64,000 bases of DNA, taken from assembly GCA_020091685.1 (NCBI GenBank), contig CM034607.1, positions 25,271,253 through 25,335,252 of the forward strand, given 5' to 3'. Both the position numbers and the translations under genes were made by a program. Position 1 is the first letter of the stretch. Every line of letters starts with the position of its first letter. The notes under the pieces are model-generated. The model saw nothing but the letters and a program-made list of their open reading frames with translations. It did not search any database and was not told the origin of the DNA. The stretch is from Lutjanus erythropterus (Eukaryota > Chordata > Actinopteri > Lutjaniformes > Lutjanidae). Positions 50,933-60,070 of the stretch are shown here, piece after piece.

Positions 50933-53900
50933 TCACTCTGCAGTCTCACACAGGGTTGTGAGGCGATTCTGTCAGGGGAAAAAAAATAAAATAATGATGA
51001 GAATGAGAAAGCAAATGCAAATATTTGACACCTAATGCTGAACTAAATCTTGTAACAAAACACTGATAATACAGAAATATTTTACAGAAGTGATCGATAT
51101 ACCTGCAGCAGCCGAATGCTCTTCAGAGCAGTTTCATCCAGCAGTGACAGATCTACTGAGTCCATCTGACTGGCCAACAGCTGAACGCTCTGAATCAACA
51201 AACACAAGACATCAGGACTAGTTATTTCTTGTAAAAAACAATGTATTACGTAAATGAAATAATATCCTTTAGGATCCAGAAGTCTGAGCCCAGCTAACAC
51301 TGCACTCACCTCTCCGTTGCCGATGGGGACGTTGATGACGATGTCATCATTTCCTGCTGCGATGGGAGAGCCGTTGACTGAAATGCTATAGACCCTCTCT
51401 TTGTGGCGAGGAACTCTCACAGCAGGGGTCTTTGGAAGCCTGAGGGAATAAATGGTATGGTGAGCACTGGGAACGGCTTGCTGTGGATAATGTTTCAGAT
51501 GGAAAATGTCTCCCAACATACAAATCCAACAGAGTAAACTGCACTCTTTTCCCAAGTACAGCAGCTTTTAAAATGTCTCATTAAGGATCCACAAACGTCT
51601 GAGTGAAAATAAACTGTTAGAAAACCTAGTTTAAAAAAAAAAAAAAAAAGCTCATTTTGCTGTTTAAACCATTTATAAAGACTGTAGGTGTGGAGGACCA
51701 GGTTTTGATTGACATCCAGCTCAGGAGTCCAAACATGGAAACTGAGCCACCTAAAAAAATATCAGTATAAGCGTACATTATGTTTAGAATATTTTCACTG
51801 CTTTACAATCAGACCACTGAAGCTGCCATCTATGCTCTCTTCAAGGCCGCCAGACTCCTTTGACAAAATTTTACCTTGCACACCACAGAAAGAGCCACCT
51901 CGACTGGTTAGTTTATTTGCATCATTGAGTGACCTCGGTGTTTTAACTTGTTACTATAGCAACTAATGTTACTTTGTGCTGCCTGAGACGGCTGCAGGCC
52001 AGCAACTCCCCTGTTCTGTGAGGTAAAATGACCATATAAAAGCTTTAGCTCCCCTTTGTTGAGTTAGCTCAGACTCAGAGGCAGATTAAGTGGGAGCAGA
52101 GAGGTTTTGTTGCACCCATTTAGTGGGACAACTGATGTAAATTTTTTGATTGGTTTGCAGAATTACTTACACAAGCACGCCCATTTCAAACCCAATTCAG
52201 GAAAGTGTACAAAAACTTAAATGACAATATTCCAAGTTCCTCTCTATTAAGTACATAATAAGGCCCAAAAACATAGTTAGAAGCCCTTGGTTGCAGAAAC
52301 AGGGAGAATAGTAAAGGTTCTTTAACAGAAAACTGGTGGTTGTGCAGCTGCAAGTTGTTTACCTTGGGTCAAAGCGTGGGGTCACAAGTGGGGTGGCGCC
52401 CATCATCAGAGAAGAATCCAGCAAACTCCTGGCAGGAGTGACCAACGGCTTCCTGGTTGATCTGAATCCACAGGGTACTACTGAGTATGATATTATGAAA
52501 GAAAGAAAGAAAGAAAGAAAGGAAGACGGAAAGAAAGAAGTCTTACCGTCTGATGGTGCTATTCTGTTTGCTGACTGAAAGTGCTTTTGCTCTTTTTGAT
52601 GTAGTTGGAGGTTTTCTTGTTGTTTTCCCCTGAATTAGGAACAAACAGTTATACACTGTAAGGTATCTGCTCACAGATGACATTCCATAACAACCATCCA
52701 CTCCATATATTTATGATCAATGATGCTCTCAGACAGTCAGCTGTGTTTTGTTCCTCTTATTCGTGCTTGAATGAAAATCAGCTGTTACCTTCTTTGTTGT
52801 GCTCGGGGTGTTTTCATCCTCTGAACTGGATTTGGATCCACCTTTTTTCTTTGATGCTGTGGGTTGGAGACAAAATGAACAGGTGTACTGATTTTCCAAA
52901 CATAAAATTCTTGACCGGAGAGAAAGAAATTTTGACATATTCAGTCCATCTCATCCAAAATAGCCTTTGTTCATAGACTTGTTTGATTTTGGAATACTTA
53001 AAAAAGGAAAACACAAAAACTATTTTTTGCATACTTTTCTTGACTGATTTCAGAAGCACTGTGTGGTCCTCGGCTACAACGCTTTCAACAATAGCAGCTT
53101 CCTCTTCTCTCTGTCAAACAGACATGAATAAAAAAAGAATAAATATTTAAAAGAGAAAAGATGAGTGCACCTATAAGCAAAAGAAATTCTGAAACTTGTG
53201 ACACACTGTGAATCATGATATGACATAGAAAGATCCTCAACTTACCTTCGCATTATCCACTTCTGGTGATTTTGGTTTCTCAGACTCTGCAAAGAGAGGA
53301 GTACGTTTTTCATTTAATGTTGATTTCAGGATAAAACAATATATGGAGCCATTTCTCATTTTATACAATATATACAGCATGAGTGCATCTGTTTTACAAG
53401 AAATGGGGCAAGTGTGCCTAATTTTTGTAACTATGTATAACCTGTCGCAGGAGTCATGAAACTCAATAAAAACAAAAATGTACAAAAACGAAACACATCT
53501 ATTATATGTTTGAGACCAGCACAAAATCCTGAGGAAGCCTCTTTGGTATATTTACAATATTTCTTAAAACAATGTTTGTGGGATTGGGTTTCATGAGACA
53601 AATGTGGGAGTCTGTGTCAACTTACTGTAATGTTCCAACCATGTTGTTTGTCTGACAGCCTTGGGGAGCTTAATAAGTGCCATGTTGTAGCTGTTGTCAA
53701 CATCTTTCAGCAGCTGGTTGAGTTTCTCTTTCAGTTGTCCAACTCTGGTTTTCACTGTAAGAAACATATTAACCATTACAGATATCACTACTGGCATATA
53801 GGTTGACCAATAGGTTTCAAGAATTTGCAGCACAAAAAGGTCAAACATACATTAAAGAGACAGTATTGTGTTGTAGTTTGTACTTATTTTACAACTGTAG

Positions 53901-54843
53901 TGTATAATGTCAGGGTTAATATGTGTCTTGGTCACTATACTTTAATAACCAAATTCAGGGGATCCTTAACAAAAACAAATAAATCTTGGTATATGTATTG
54001 CTGTATAACAATACATAATTCAATATTGTATAATATCTTTTTGCTCTCAGCTGTCAATATCTGTGTCACCCTCTGTAATAATACAACATTCTGAAAGGCC
54101 CAGTCTGCATAATTTACAGGCATACCACTGTGTCACAGTGTGGTATGCCAGCTGCACTGCCGTGAACAGGATGGACTTGGCCAGGATGGTGAGGAGAGCA
54201 AAAAACATTGTGGGGACCTCACTCTCAAACTGGGAGACACCTGCCTACACAAAAAGCAACATGTGCAAAGACTCAATGCACACAAGTCACAGTCTGTCTG
54301 TCCCTTTGCCATTGAGGAAGAGATACAAACCCAGCTATGGTAAATTACATATTTATATACATGTCCTCAAAATAATTATTTCACTTTTTATCACACTGTA
54401 TCTGATATTTTTGTACTATAAACAAAATTGTGTTTTGTTATAGCATTTTACAGGGGGATGACAAATTAAAAGAAAAGACAACATTTTCAAAATGTGTCAC
54501 CTTTCTTTACACAGACTCCTACACAACCTGGTTGAGCTAATAACAGACTTGTTTTATTTCTCCCTACAAAAGTAATTGCGATGTCATACCGTTTTAAGCA
54601 CTTTAACCACTTATTTTGTCTTGTGTGTTATCTGCCTAGACTAAGCATGCCTGCGATTGGTGGTTAATGTGATTTTCTTCAGTCAAGTAACACAAAACAA
54701 CAAAACAAACAAATTATAAACAACACTTCACAGAAGAGTAAAATATATTCACCCTCGCTGTCGAAATCCTCCAGGAAAGCTTCTAGCTTCGCCGTCTTAG
54801 GGTTGTTTTTCCGTTGTTTCGTGGTTCTTTTCCTGGGAGCCAT
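50933..54843 (-). CDS. cdca8: Borealin (cell division cycle associated 8), 10 coding exons, 279 aa
   Basis: Borealin is a chromosomal passenger complex subunit; with survivin and INCENP it places Aurora B kinase at centromeres and the spindle midzone. Exons read on the minus strand: 54753-54843, 53626-53754, 53246-53286, 53035-53110, 52789-52856, 52547-52629, 52363-52461, 51310-51439, 51103-51189, 50933-50968. All junctions are GT/AG and the 840 nt stay in frame to TGA. The product opens MAPRKRTTKQRKNNPKTAKL, then FLEDFDSEV and a helical segment ending LPKAVRQTTWLEHY (about residues 22-73), which is the survivin/INCENP-binding region of the family. Residues 74-190 are Lys/Ser/Thr-rich and low in complexity, as in other borealins, ending TPRFDPR. 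Residues 197-279 (RVYSISVNGSP, INVPIGNGE, SVQLLASQMD) match the C-terminal dimerisation domain. Human borealin is 280 aa. The gene is head to head with airim, as in human. Identity rests on remembered similarity and length; the short exons 3 and 10 are the least certain boundaries. Confidence 0.93.
52497..52540. repeat. (GAAA)n tract inside the 85-bp cdca8 intron 6
   Basis: A tetranucleotide GAAA run (TTTC on the cdca8 strand) begins about seven bases after the exon 6 donor. It fills about half of the very short intron 52462-52546. Confidence 0.9.
54125..54340 (+). mobile_element. LINE reverse-transcriptase C-terminal fragment in cdca8 intron 1
   Basis: The plus-strand frame reads CVTVWYASCTAVNRMDLARM, then VRRAKNIVGTSLSN and later HTSHSLSVPLPLRKRYKP. 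This resembles the C-terminal part of jockey/CR1/L2-class fish LINE polymerases (the WY..C.A.DR..L.RVV.TA..I.GT pattern and the LPSGRRYR ending). Only about 70 codons remain, with gaps relative to the remembered pattern, so it is a dead remnant. It is antisense to the host gene. Confidence 0.6.
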
Positions 54844-55240
54844 TTCTACAAGATAGATATGAAAGAATAAATCAGTTTACCCACGTTTGACAGCAATATC
54901 AGCATGTTTCAATGTGTAACTTTAGAATATCACTGCATCTGGCAATTTAAAATGAAACTGCTAACACGCTGCTTGCTGTTAATCGAGCTAACTAACATTA
55001 GTCTGCTAACAGTTGATGCTAACGTTGTTCTGCTAAGCAATAGCAAGCTTAGCAATATCACTAGTTTGCTAATTCGGCTCATTCTTGCTTGGTAGCTTAA
55101 TTCACACGCACAATTATTTAATATAACACCCTAAATTATACATTTTTATGAGTTTTGATGCAAATTAATGACAAAATAACTACCTTATTATGTTTTCCTT
55201 CGACTTCGACACTCGCCTCTCCTTCCGTTCACAAAGCCGT
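54844..55240 (-). other. cdca8 5' UTR: probable noncoding first exon and intron
   Basis: Just before the cdca8 ATG the minus strand reads TCTTGTAG then AAATGG, a splice acceptor (exon resumes at 54845). About 340 bp upstream it reads AATAAG followed by GTAGTT, a plausible donor with the exon ending at 55184. This suggests a short noncoding exon of about 55184-55240 and a 5' UTR intron of 54847-55183. The start site itself is inferred from the nearby cell-cycle element. Confidence 0.5.
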
Positions 55241-55400
55241 TTTCAAATCTTCGCGCGGGGAGGAGCCATACGCAGAGCCAGCCAATTAGAACACACGTTT
55301 TCTTTGCGTTAAGAAGAAACTGTTCGCGGCCAATCACGGCACTAAACGTCATTGTTTACATCAGAAAAGCGGAACTAAGTCCAGGCAACATGGTAGCAAT
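55184..55400. promoter_or_regulatory. Bidirectional cdca8/airim promoter with CDE/CHR and CCAAT boxes
   Basis: This CpG-containing stretch lies between the divergent 5' ends. On the minus strand (cdca8 direction) it holds GCGCG at 55256-55252, a four-base spacer AAGA, and TTTGAA at 55247-55242. That is the layout of the CDE/CHR tandem bound by DREAM and MuvB complexes in G2/M genes. Two CCAAT pentamers for NF-Y follow on the plus strand at 55282-55286 and 55330-55334, 48 bp apart. No TATA box is evident. The motifs are seen directly; their function is inferred from known G2/M promoters. Confidence 0.65.
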
Positions 55401-55548
55401 GTGATGTTATTAGCAGCTAATGTTGCTACACTTTAAAGGGCTACAGTAATAGTTTTAACGGGATCTATCGCTACAAAACGGACGAAAATAATTTAAATAC
55501 AAGCAGCCATTTATTACTCACATGCAGGTTTGATTTTGCGGTCAAGTG

Positions 55549-55569
55549 ATGTCTAAAATCAGCGCCTGA
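55549..55569 (+). other. Short upstream ORF directly before the airim start
   Basis: ATG TCT AAA ATC AGC GCC TGA encodes MSKISA and stops one base before the airim ATG at 55571. An earlier ATG near 55390 is also followed quickly by a stop (M-V-A-M-stop). If the transcript starts upstream of these, ribosomes reach the main start only by leaky scanning or reinitiation. Their presence in the mRNA is not proven. Confidence 0.4.
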
Positions 55570-55570
55570 A

Positions 55571-57320
55571 ATGTCCAAACCTGCACTGCTTTCACTCCAT
55601 CAAGCACTGAGAAAAAGCTTCCAGAGTCTTGAAAACAACCAGAAAGTATGGAGCAGTGTGTTGGCGGAGTGCAGCCCTTTGATGGTGTCTCTGGGGAACT
55701 TGGCAGAGCAGTCGAGAGCGCTGTCCAACGTCCAGCTGTCCAACACGCCGCTCAGAGACTTTCCTGACCTGGAGGAGCGGCTGCGGTTCAAACTTCAACA
55801 TGCCACGGACACAGTGCTGGGCAAGCTCAATGAGAAGATGTAGGTAACTGGGTAAATAGTGCAACACAGATGAAGACTGTAAACTGGTACCACCTGTGGT
55901 GATGATGATGCTTAGACTTGTCAGTCTGAGATGACAAAACATGTGACTTCTATCTTTTGGCTGATGTGATAAGTGGATAATGCAGGGTGGGTATCTACAA
56001 ACCCTTAAAAAAGTCTTAAAATGTATTAAAATTCACATTTACTCAAAGTGGAAAAGCTTATACATTTAATCTGTGGTGAAATTAACAAGAGTTGAATTTA
56101 GATGCCTGTTATCTTCTTACAGTCGTTGAGATTTTTGCCATTAACGTCAGTAACACTTAATATAAAAGTTAAGCAATCACTTTCAGCATTTAAAGTTGGA
56201 ATTTTACCTTAATATAGACTCATCTCTGGCTGTAGGACATATATAGTGATTAATATCATTAAGGAAAAAATAAATTCATGCTAATAATTGTTTTTGGACA
56301 AATGTTCTTTAAATATTAATTTGGTCAAACTTATACTGTTGAACTGTGCCAATATTTTTACAGGTAATATTTGGTTTTACTGCAGATTTGGCATTAATTA
56401 AACGGTGGCATTATAAAGTATTAAAGTCTTACATTTAACTTGCGGATACATGTAGACATCTTGTGTTCATTCATCACACCAGAAGCCATGCAGGGCCCAA
56501 TGTCCCAGAAAAAAACACTACTCCTATGTGAGGGGGATAACGGGATTTAATGAGATTTTGCTGCAAGGCACCTGTGGTATTTTTAATCCTTCCCTCTTTC
56601 TCTCAGGTCTTCTCTACAGTCTGTCAGAGACTCCATCAGTAACCAGGTCTCTGCAGTCTTCCAGCTCTACGAGCAGAACAGCGACAGTCTGGATCTTCTG
56701 ACTGTAACTGAGCGCTCGCCCACCGCCCCATCTCTCTCTGACATGCTGGAGTGGCTGCAGGATGCTGAGCGTCACTATCGACAACAGTATCCTTTCTGTT
56801 TATGTTTGCATTGGGTTGTGTTTGCATTCTGTTTGGGGTCTTTTTTTCCTTCAACTCATGTGTCCAGATTTCTGAGGAGGAAGACTGTGCTACAGACACT
56901 GAGAGCAGATGATCTCTCCCTGCTAGAGTCTGCTCCCGGAAGATGGAAATCCTTAGAGTCTCCCAGTGCAGAAGACTGCATCACAGGTAAAACACCAATA
57001 ACTTCATTGTAATGTTACTGTGGTCAAATAATAATTAAGTCATCTCAATAATTAATCACCGAGCTAATTCCTGCGACATAAAAAGTTTTAAACTGTGGGT
57101 CATACTTTTAGAAACTAGTTACAAACAGTTTGGAGAAGCAGTGAAGAATGGTTCTCCTACTGCTTCTTCATAATATCTGACATTTTTATTAGGAGTTAGT
57201 GTTACTAGTGTGGATTTATGTTAATTATATGGTGCTCAAGATTTGCAGATGAACTAATAACTTCTCCGTATTCTTACAGATACACTTTGTAAAGTGTCCT
57301 TCTTTATTGAGTCACAATGA
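55571..57320 (+). CDS. airim: AFG2-interacting ribosome maturation factor (C1orf109 homologue), 4 exons, 202 aa
   Basis: AIRIM is a subunit of the AFG2A/AFG2B/CINP (55LCC) AAA-ATPase complex, which acts in late pre-60S ribosome maturation. Coding exons are 55571-55839, 56607-56786, 56868-56986 and 57280-57320, with GT/AG junctions (AT|GTAGGT, CA|GTATCC, ACAG|GTAAAA donors). The frame stays open from ATG to TGA. The protein starts MSKPALLSLHQALRKSFQSL, continues with a predicted-helical region (LEERLRFKLQHATDTVLGKL, then SLQSVRDSISNQVSAVFQLY), then SPTAPSLSDMLEWLQDAERH and FLRRKTVLQTLRADDLSLLE, and ends KVSFFIESQ. At 202 aa it matches the human protein (203 aa). Exon 2 follows a clean polypyrimidine tract. 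The divergent neighbour cdca8 supports orthology through conserved synteny. The assignment comes from recalled family sequence, and no catalytic motif is expected. Confidence 0.9.
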
Positions 57321-58108
57321 AGCAACTGTGGAGTAAAGTGGAACTCTGAGCAGCCCGTGAATCTGAATACATTTCTATGAAGAGGCGAGAAGAGTGGGAT
57401 TGTGGGAAACACACGTATACCTCAGATGGATGCAAAAATGTGCTTTGACATGTTCTTGGACTGGTTCTTGGAAGTGTGTGGACGTTCCGGACTTTATATG
57501 GTAATTCAAGTTGAAGAGGAACTCACAACATTGCAGAAGCTGCCTTTTTTTTGCACAAAAAGGACCTTGTGCTGTCATTTCATACTTGACTGCTGCAACA
57601 ATGAAAATCACAGTATCACATTGTTGCCTGTGATGGTCAAAATGGCCCCAAAGTTAAATGTAATTTTGAGAACCACCAAAACACACACAACAGTTTGTGA
57701 AGCACGCTTTAACAGACTTGTTTTATTTCACACTTTTGATGTAGGCACACTCGAGGTAATGACATTGTCAGAGAATAACTGCTTGATAAATCACTGCAAT
57801 CCTCACAACACAGGCCATCATTAAAGCCGTCATAACAGTCATACTTTTGTTTGTGAATGCTGCTGATTTGACAGTAAAGGCAAATGGCTTTCTTCAGGCA
57901 CAACTAAAAGTCACAGTGCAGTAAAAGTCAAATTTCAAACAAATGTGGATGTTTTTAAGTAATGAATACAAGTTTAACATTACAAAGAGAATACAAAATA
58001 AGCAAAATATACGTTGAATATATTAATAAATATATAGATTTCAATTTATAACTTAATATTCACAGACTTGAAACTTGAGACAGGGTAAATTTAGGAAAGA
58101 ACACGTTT
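57321..58108 (+). other. airim 3' flank, probable 3' UTR
   Basis: The sequence following the airim stop has no supported coding exon; the open frames here look incidental. An AATAAA hexamer at 58025-58030 could end the airim transcript about 0.7 kb past the stop codon, just before the TTAA element. Confidence 0.35.
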
Positions 58109-58112
58109 TTAA

Positions 58113-59341
58113 AGGACCAGTGTGTAGGATTTTGTGGCATCTAGGAGATTGCGAACACTTTGTCTTACCCTCCAGTTTCTAGAATGTAGACCAACCTACG
58201 GTGACTGCTAAACTTGCAAAAAAAAACACAGACTATATATGTAATAAGCAGACAGAGCGTCCAGGTCTGAAAAGTGAAGCCAATGGAGAGGCTCCTTAAA
58301 CCTGCATTCTTTCTCATGGCCAGCAGGGGGCGACTCTTCTGGTTGCAAAAAGAAGTCTGTTTGGATGTAAGCTGATATAAAAATGGTCCTGCTTCTCACT
58401 TGATTTATAACCTCAATAAACAGTTTCTGAAAGAGTTTACAGTCTCAGCTGTTAGTTTCAAGTCTTCCTCTATACAGCTTGATATTCATTTAGTAAATTA
58501 TGGTCACATTTAGAGGGAAATAGAAGATAAAGTAGGGTATGCTTTAGTGAGGGGCTACAGTGTGACTGACAAGTCATTCTTAGAGAGTCTGTCCACTGAA
58601 ACACAGGCTTCACAAAACTCATATCAAACTGTTAAGCTAGGCAGTATTGATCAAATACAGATCAATATTCTATAACTGCATTGCCTATTTCCCTCCTAAT
58701 GTGTTTTCACTAATTTATTGTATTGTTTACTTGTAATATGAGAAGAGATTTTGACCTGATTGTGAGCATGCAGCCACCACTGTGTTTCTGGTCTCCAACA
58801 GAGCCTCACAAAACTCAGATCAAACTGTAAAACTATGCAGTGTTGATCAAATATGGATCACATTTCTTATTTTTCAATAAAATGATTTCTGAAACATATT
58901 TTAATGCACTGTTTTGTTTTAGTATCAGAAACTTTGTGGCCACCACCATAATTTCCTGCTAAATGGACAAGTCAACACCAAGCACCGCCCAACTCGCAGT
59001 AAGTCTAGCACCAGCTCCACGCTCGCGTCGGTAGTGGGCATGCTCTGGTTGTGAACAACCAAGATGGCGACCCCCCTGATGCAAAACTCGAGGCATTAAA
59101 ATAGTAGTCCACGAACCAGTGGGTGACATCATGGTTGATCCAAACTTGCAAAAGGCCGTATCTAGTGCCAGTGTTTGGTTTGTCTGTTCAAGGCTACTCT
59201 AGAAACATGGCAGCTTCATGGAGGAGGACCTGCAGCCTCTGTAGACAAAAATGGTTCAAGATGATGAAGATGATTATACACTAATGAAAACCTACTCATA
59301 TTTTGCCAATAAATCCCTATTAAATCTTACACACTGGACCT
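58113..59341. mobile_element. 1.23-kb non-autonomous DNA element with TTAA duplication
   Basis: The termini are inverted: AGGACCAGTGTGTAGGATTT on the left, and on the right the reverse complement AGGTCCAGTGTGTAAGATTT (18 of 20 identical). Both ends are flanked by TTAA (58109-58112 and 59342-59345). No transposase ORF is present. The termini and TTAA target sites suggest a Kolobok- or piggyBac-type non-autonomous element. It lies between airim and the claudin, ending 35 bp (after its TTAA) from the claudin stop codon. It contains an internal duplication (58611-58671 and 58807-58867). Confidence 0.85.
58611..58867 (+). repeat. Imperfect 61-bp duplication inside the TTAA element
   Basis: Two 61-bp segments, 58611-58671 and 58807-58867, 196 bp apart, agree at roughly 50 of 61 positions. 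Both start CACAAAACTCA and contain GATCAAA followed by GATCA. Confidence 0.7.
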
Positions 59342-59380
59342 TTAACAACATCAACTCTTTAACTTCCTCTCTGGCTCCTC

Positions 59381-60070
59381 CTATACATACTCCTTTAATG
59401 GTAGACTGTTAGATGTGATGGGTTTTGGGGGATCTGGTGCCGAGGCGGGTGAATTTGCAAAGCTCCGGCCAATGTAGCCCCTGCGGTACCTGCCGCCCCT
59501 CTCCATGAGAGGGCAGGTGCTGCTCAACACGGCCCCACTGATCATCAGAATCACAGCTGCCGCCCAGCCCAGATAAATCGCCTGGCCCAGCTCCCGTTTG
59601 TGCATCAGGGGCACGTTGGGGTTGTAGAAATCCTGGACGACGGTGTTCGCAGTCCAGGAGACGGGGATGAGCACGCACAGGCCGGTCAGGATGAAAAGAA
59701 CTCCGCCTGAGAGCGCGATACCTGCCTTGGCCCGGCGGTCATCGCCAGCGCAGGTGGTGCACTTCATGCCGCAGCAGGACACGGTGCAGGAGAGCCAGCC
59801 CATGAAGATGGCGAGGCACATGAGGGCGCGAGCCGCCTGGATGTCCGGCGGCAGCGCCAGCATGGAGTCATATGTCTTACACTGCATGTGGCCGGTGGTC
59901 TGGTAGATGCAGTTCATCCAGATGCCCTCCCACTTGATCTCTGAGGTCAGGATGTTGCTGCCAATGAAGGCCGAGACCTTCCACTGAGGCAAGGCCGTGA
60001 CGGCGATCGCCATGATCCAGCCAGTCACCGCGCAGGTGAAGCTGATCAGCTGCATGCCAGTGTTCACCAT
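59381..60070 (-). CDS. Claudin, intronless, 229 aa (claudin-3/4/8-like)
   Basis: This encodes a four-pass tight-junction protein controlling paracellular permeability between epithelial cells. Visible features: TM1 about residues 7-27; extracellular loop 1 with W30, the claudin signature W47-G49-I50-W51, and the C54/C64 disulfide pair, closed by R81; TM2 about 82-102; TM3 about 117-137; loop 2 with DFYNP; TM4 about 161-185; and a cytoplasmic tail ending Lys-Glu-Tyr-Val, a PDZ-binding end for ZO proteins. The signature is W-G-I-W rather than the usual W-G-L-W. Length and the single-exon structure fit the classic claudins. The start has a favourable context (A at -3, G at +4). SAFIGSNI resembles claudin-3/4, while GMKCT and the KRELG..YLGW stretch resemble claudin-8. 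Fish have many lineage-specific claudins, so I give no symbol. It is transcribed towards airim. Confidence 0.95.
   Translation of the reverse strand: MVNTGMQLISFTCAVTGWIMAIAVTALPQWKVSAFIGSNILTSEIKWEGIWMNCIYQTTGHMQCKTYDSMLALPPDIQAARALMCLAIFMGWLSCTVSCCGMKCTTCAGDDRRAKAGIALSGGVLFILTGLCVLIPVSWTANTVVQDFYNPNVPLMHKRELGQAIYLGWAAAVILMISGAVLSSTCPLMERGGRYRRGYIGRSFANSPASAPDPPKPITSNSLPLKEYV

Noticed and set aside
57402-57824. 140-codon plus-strand open frame after airim
   Set aside because: It lies in the probable airim 3' UTR, has no splice signals and resembles no family.
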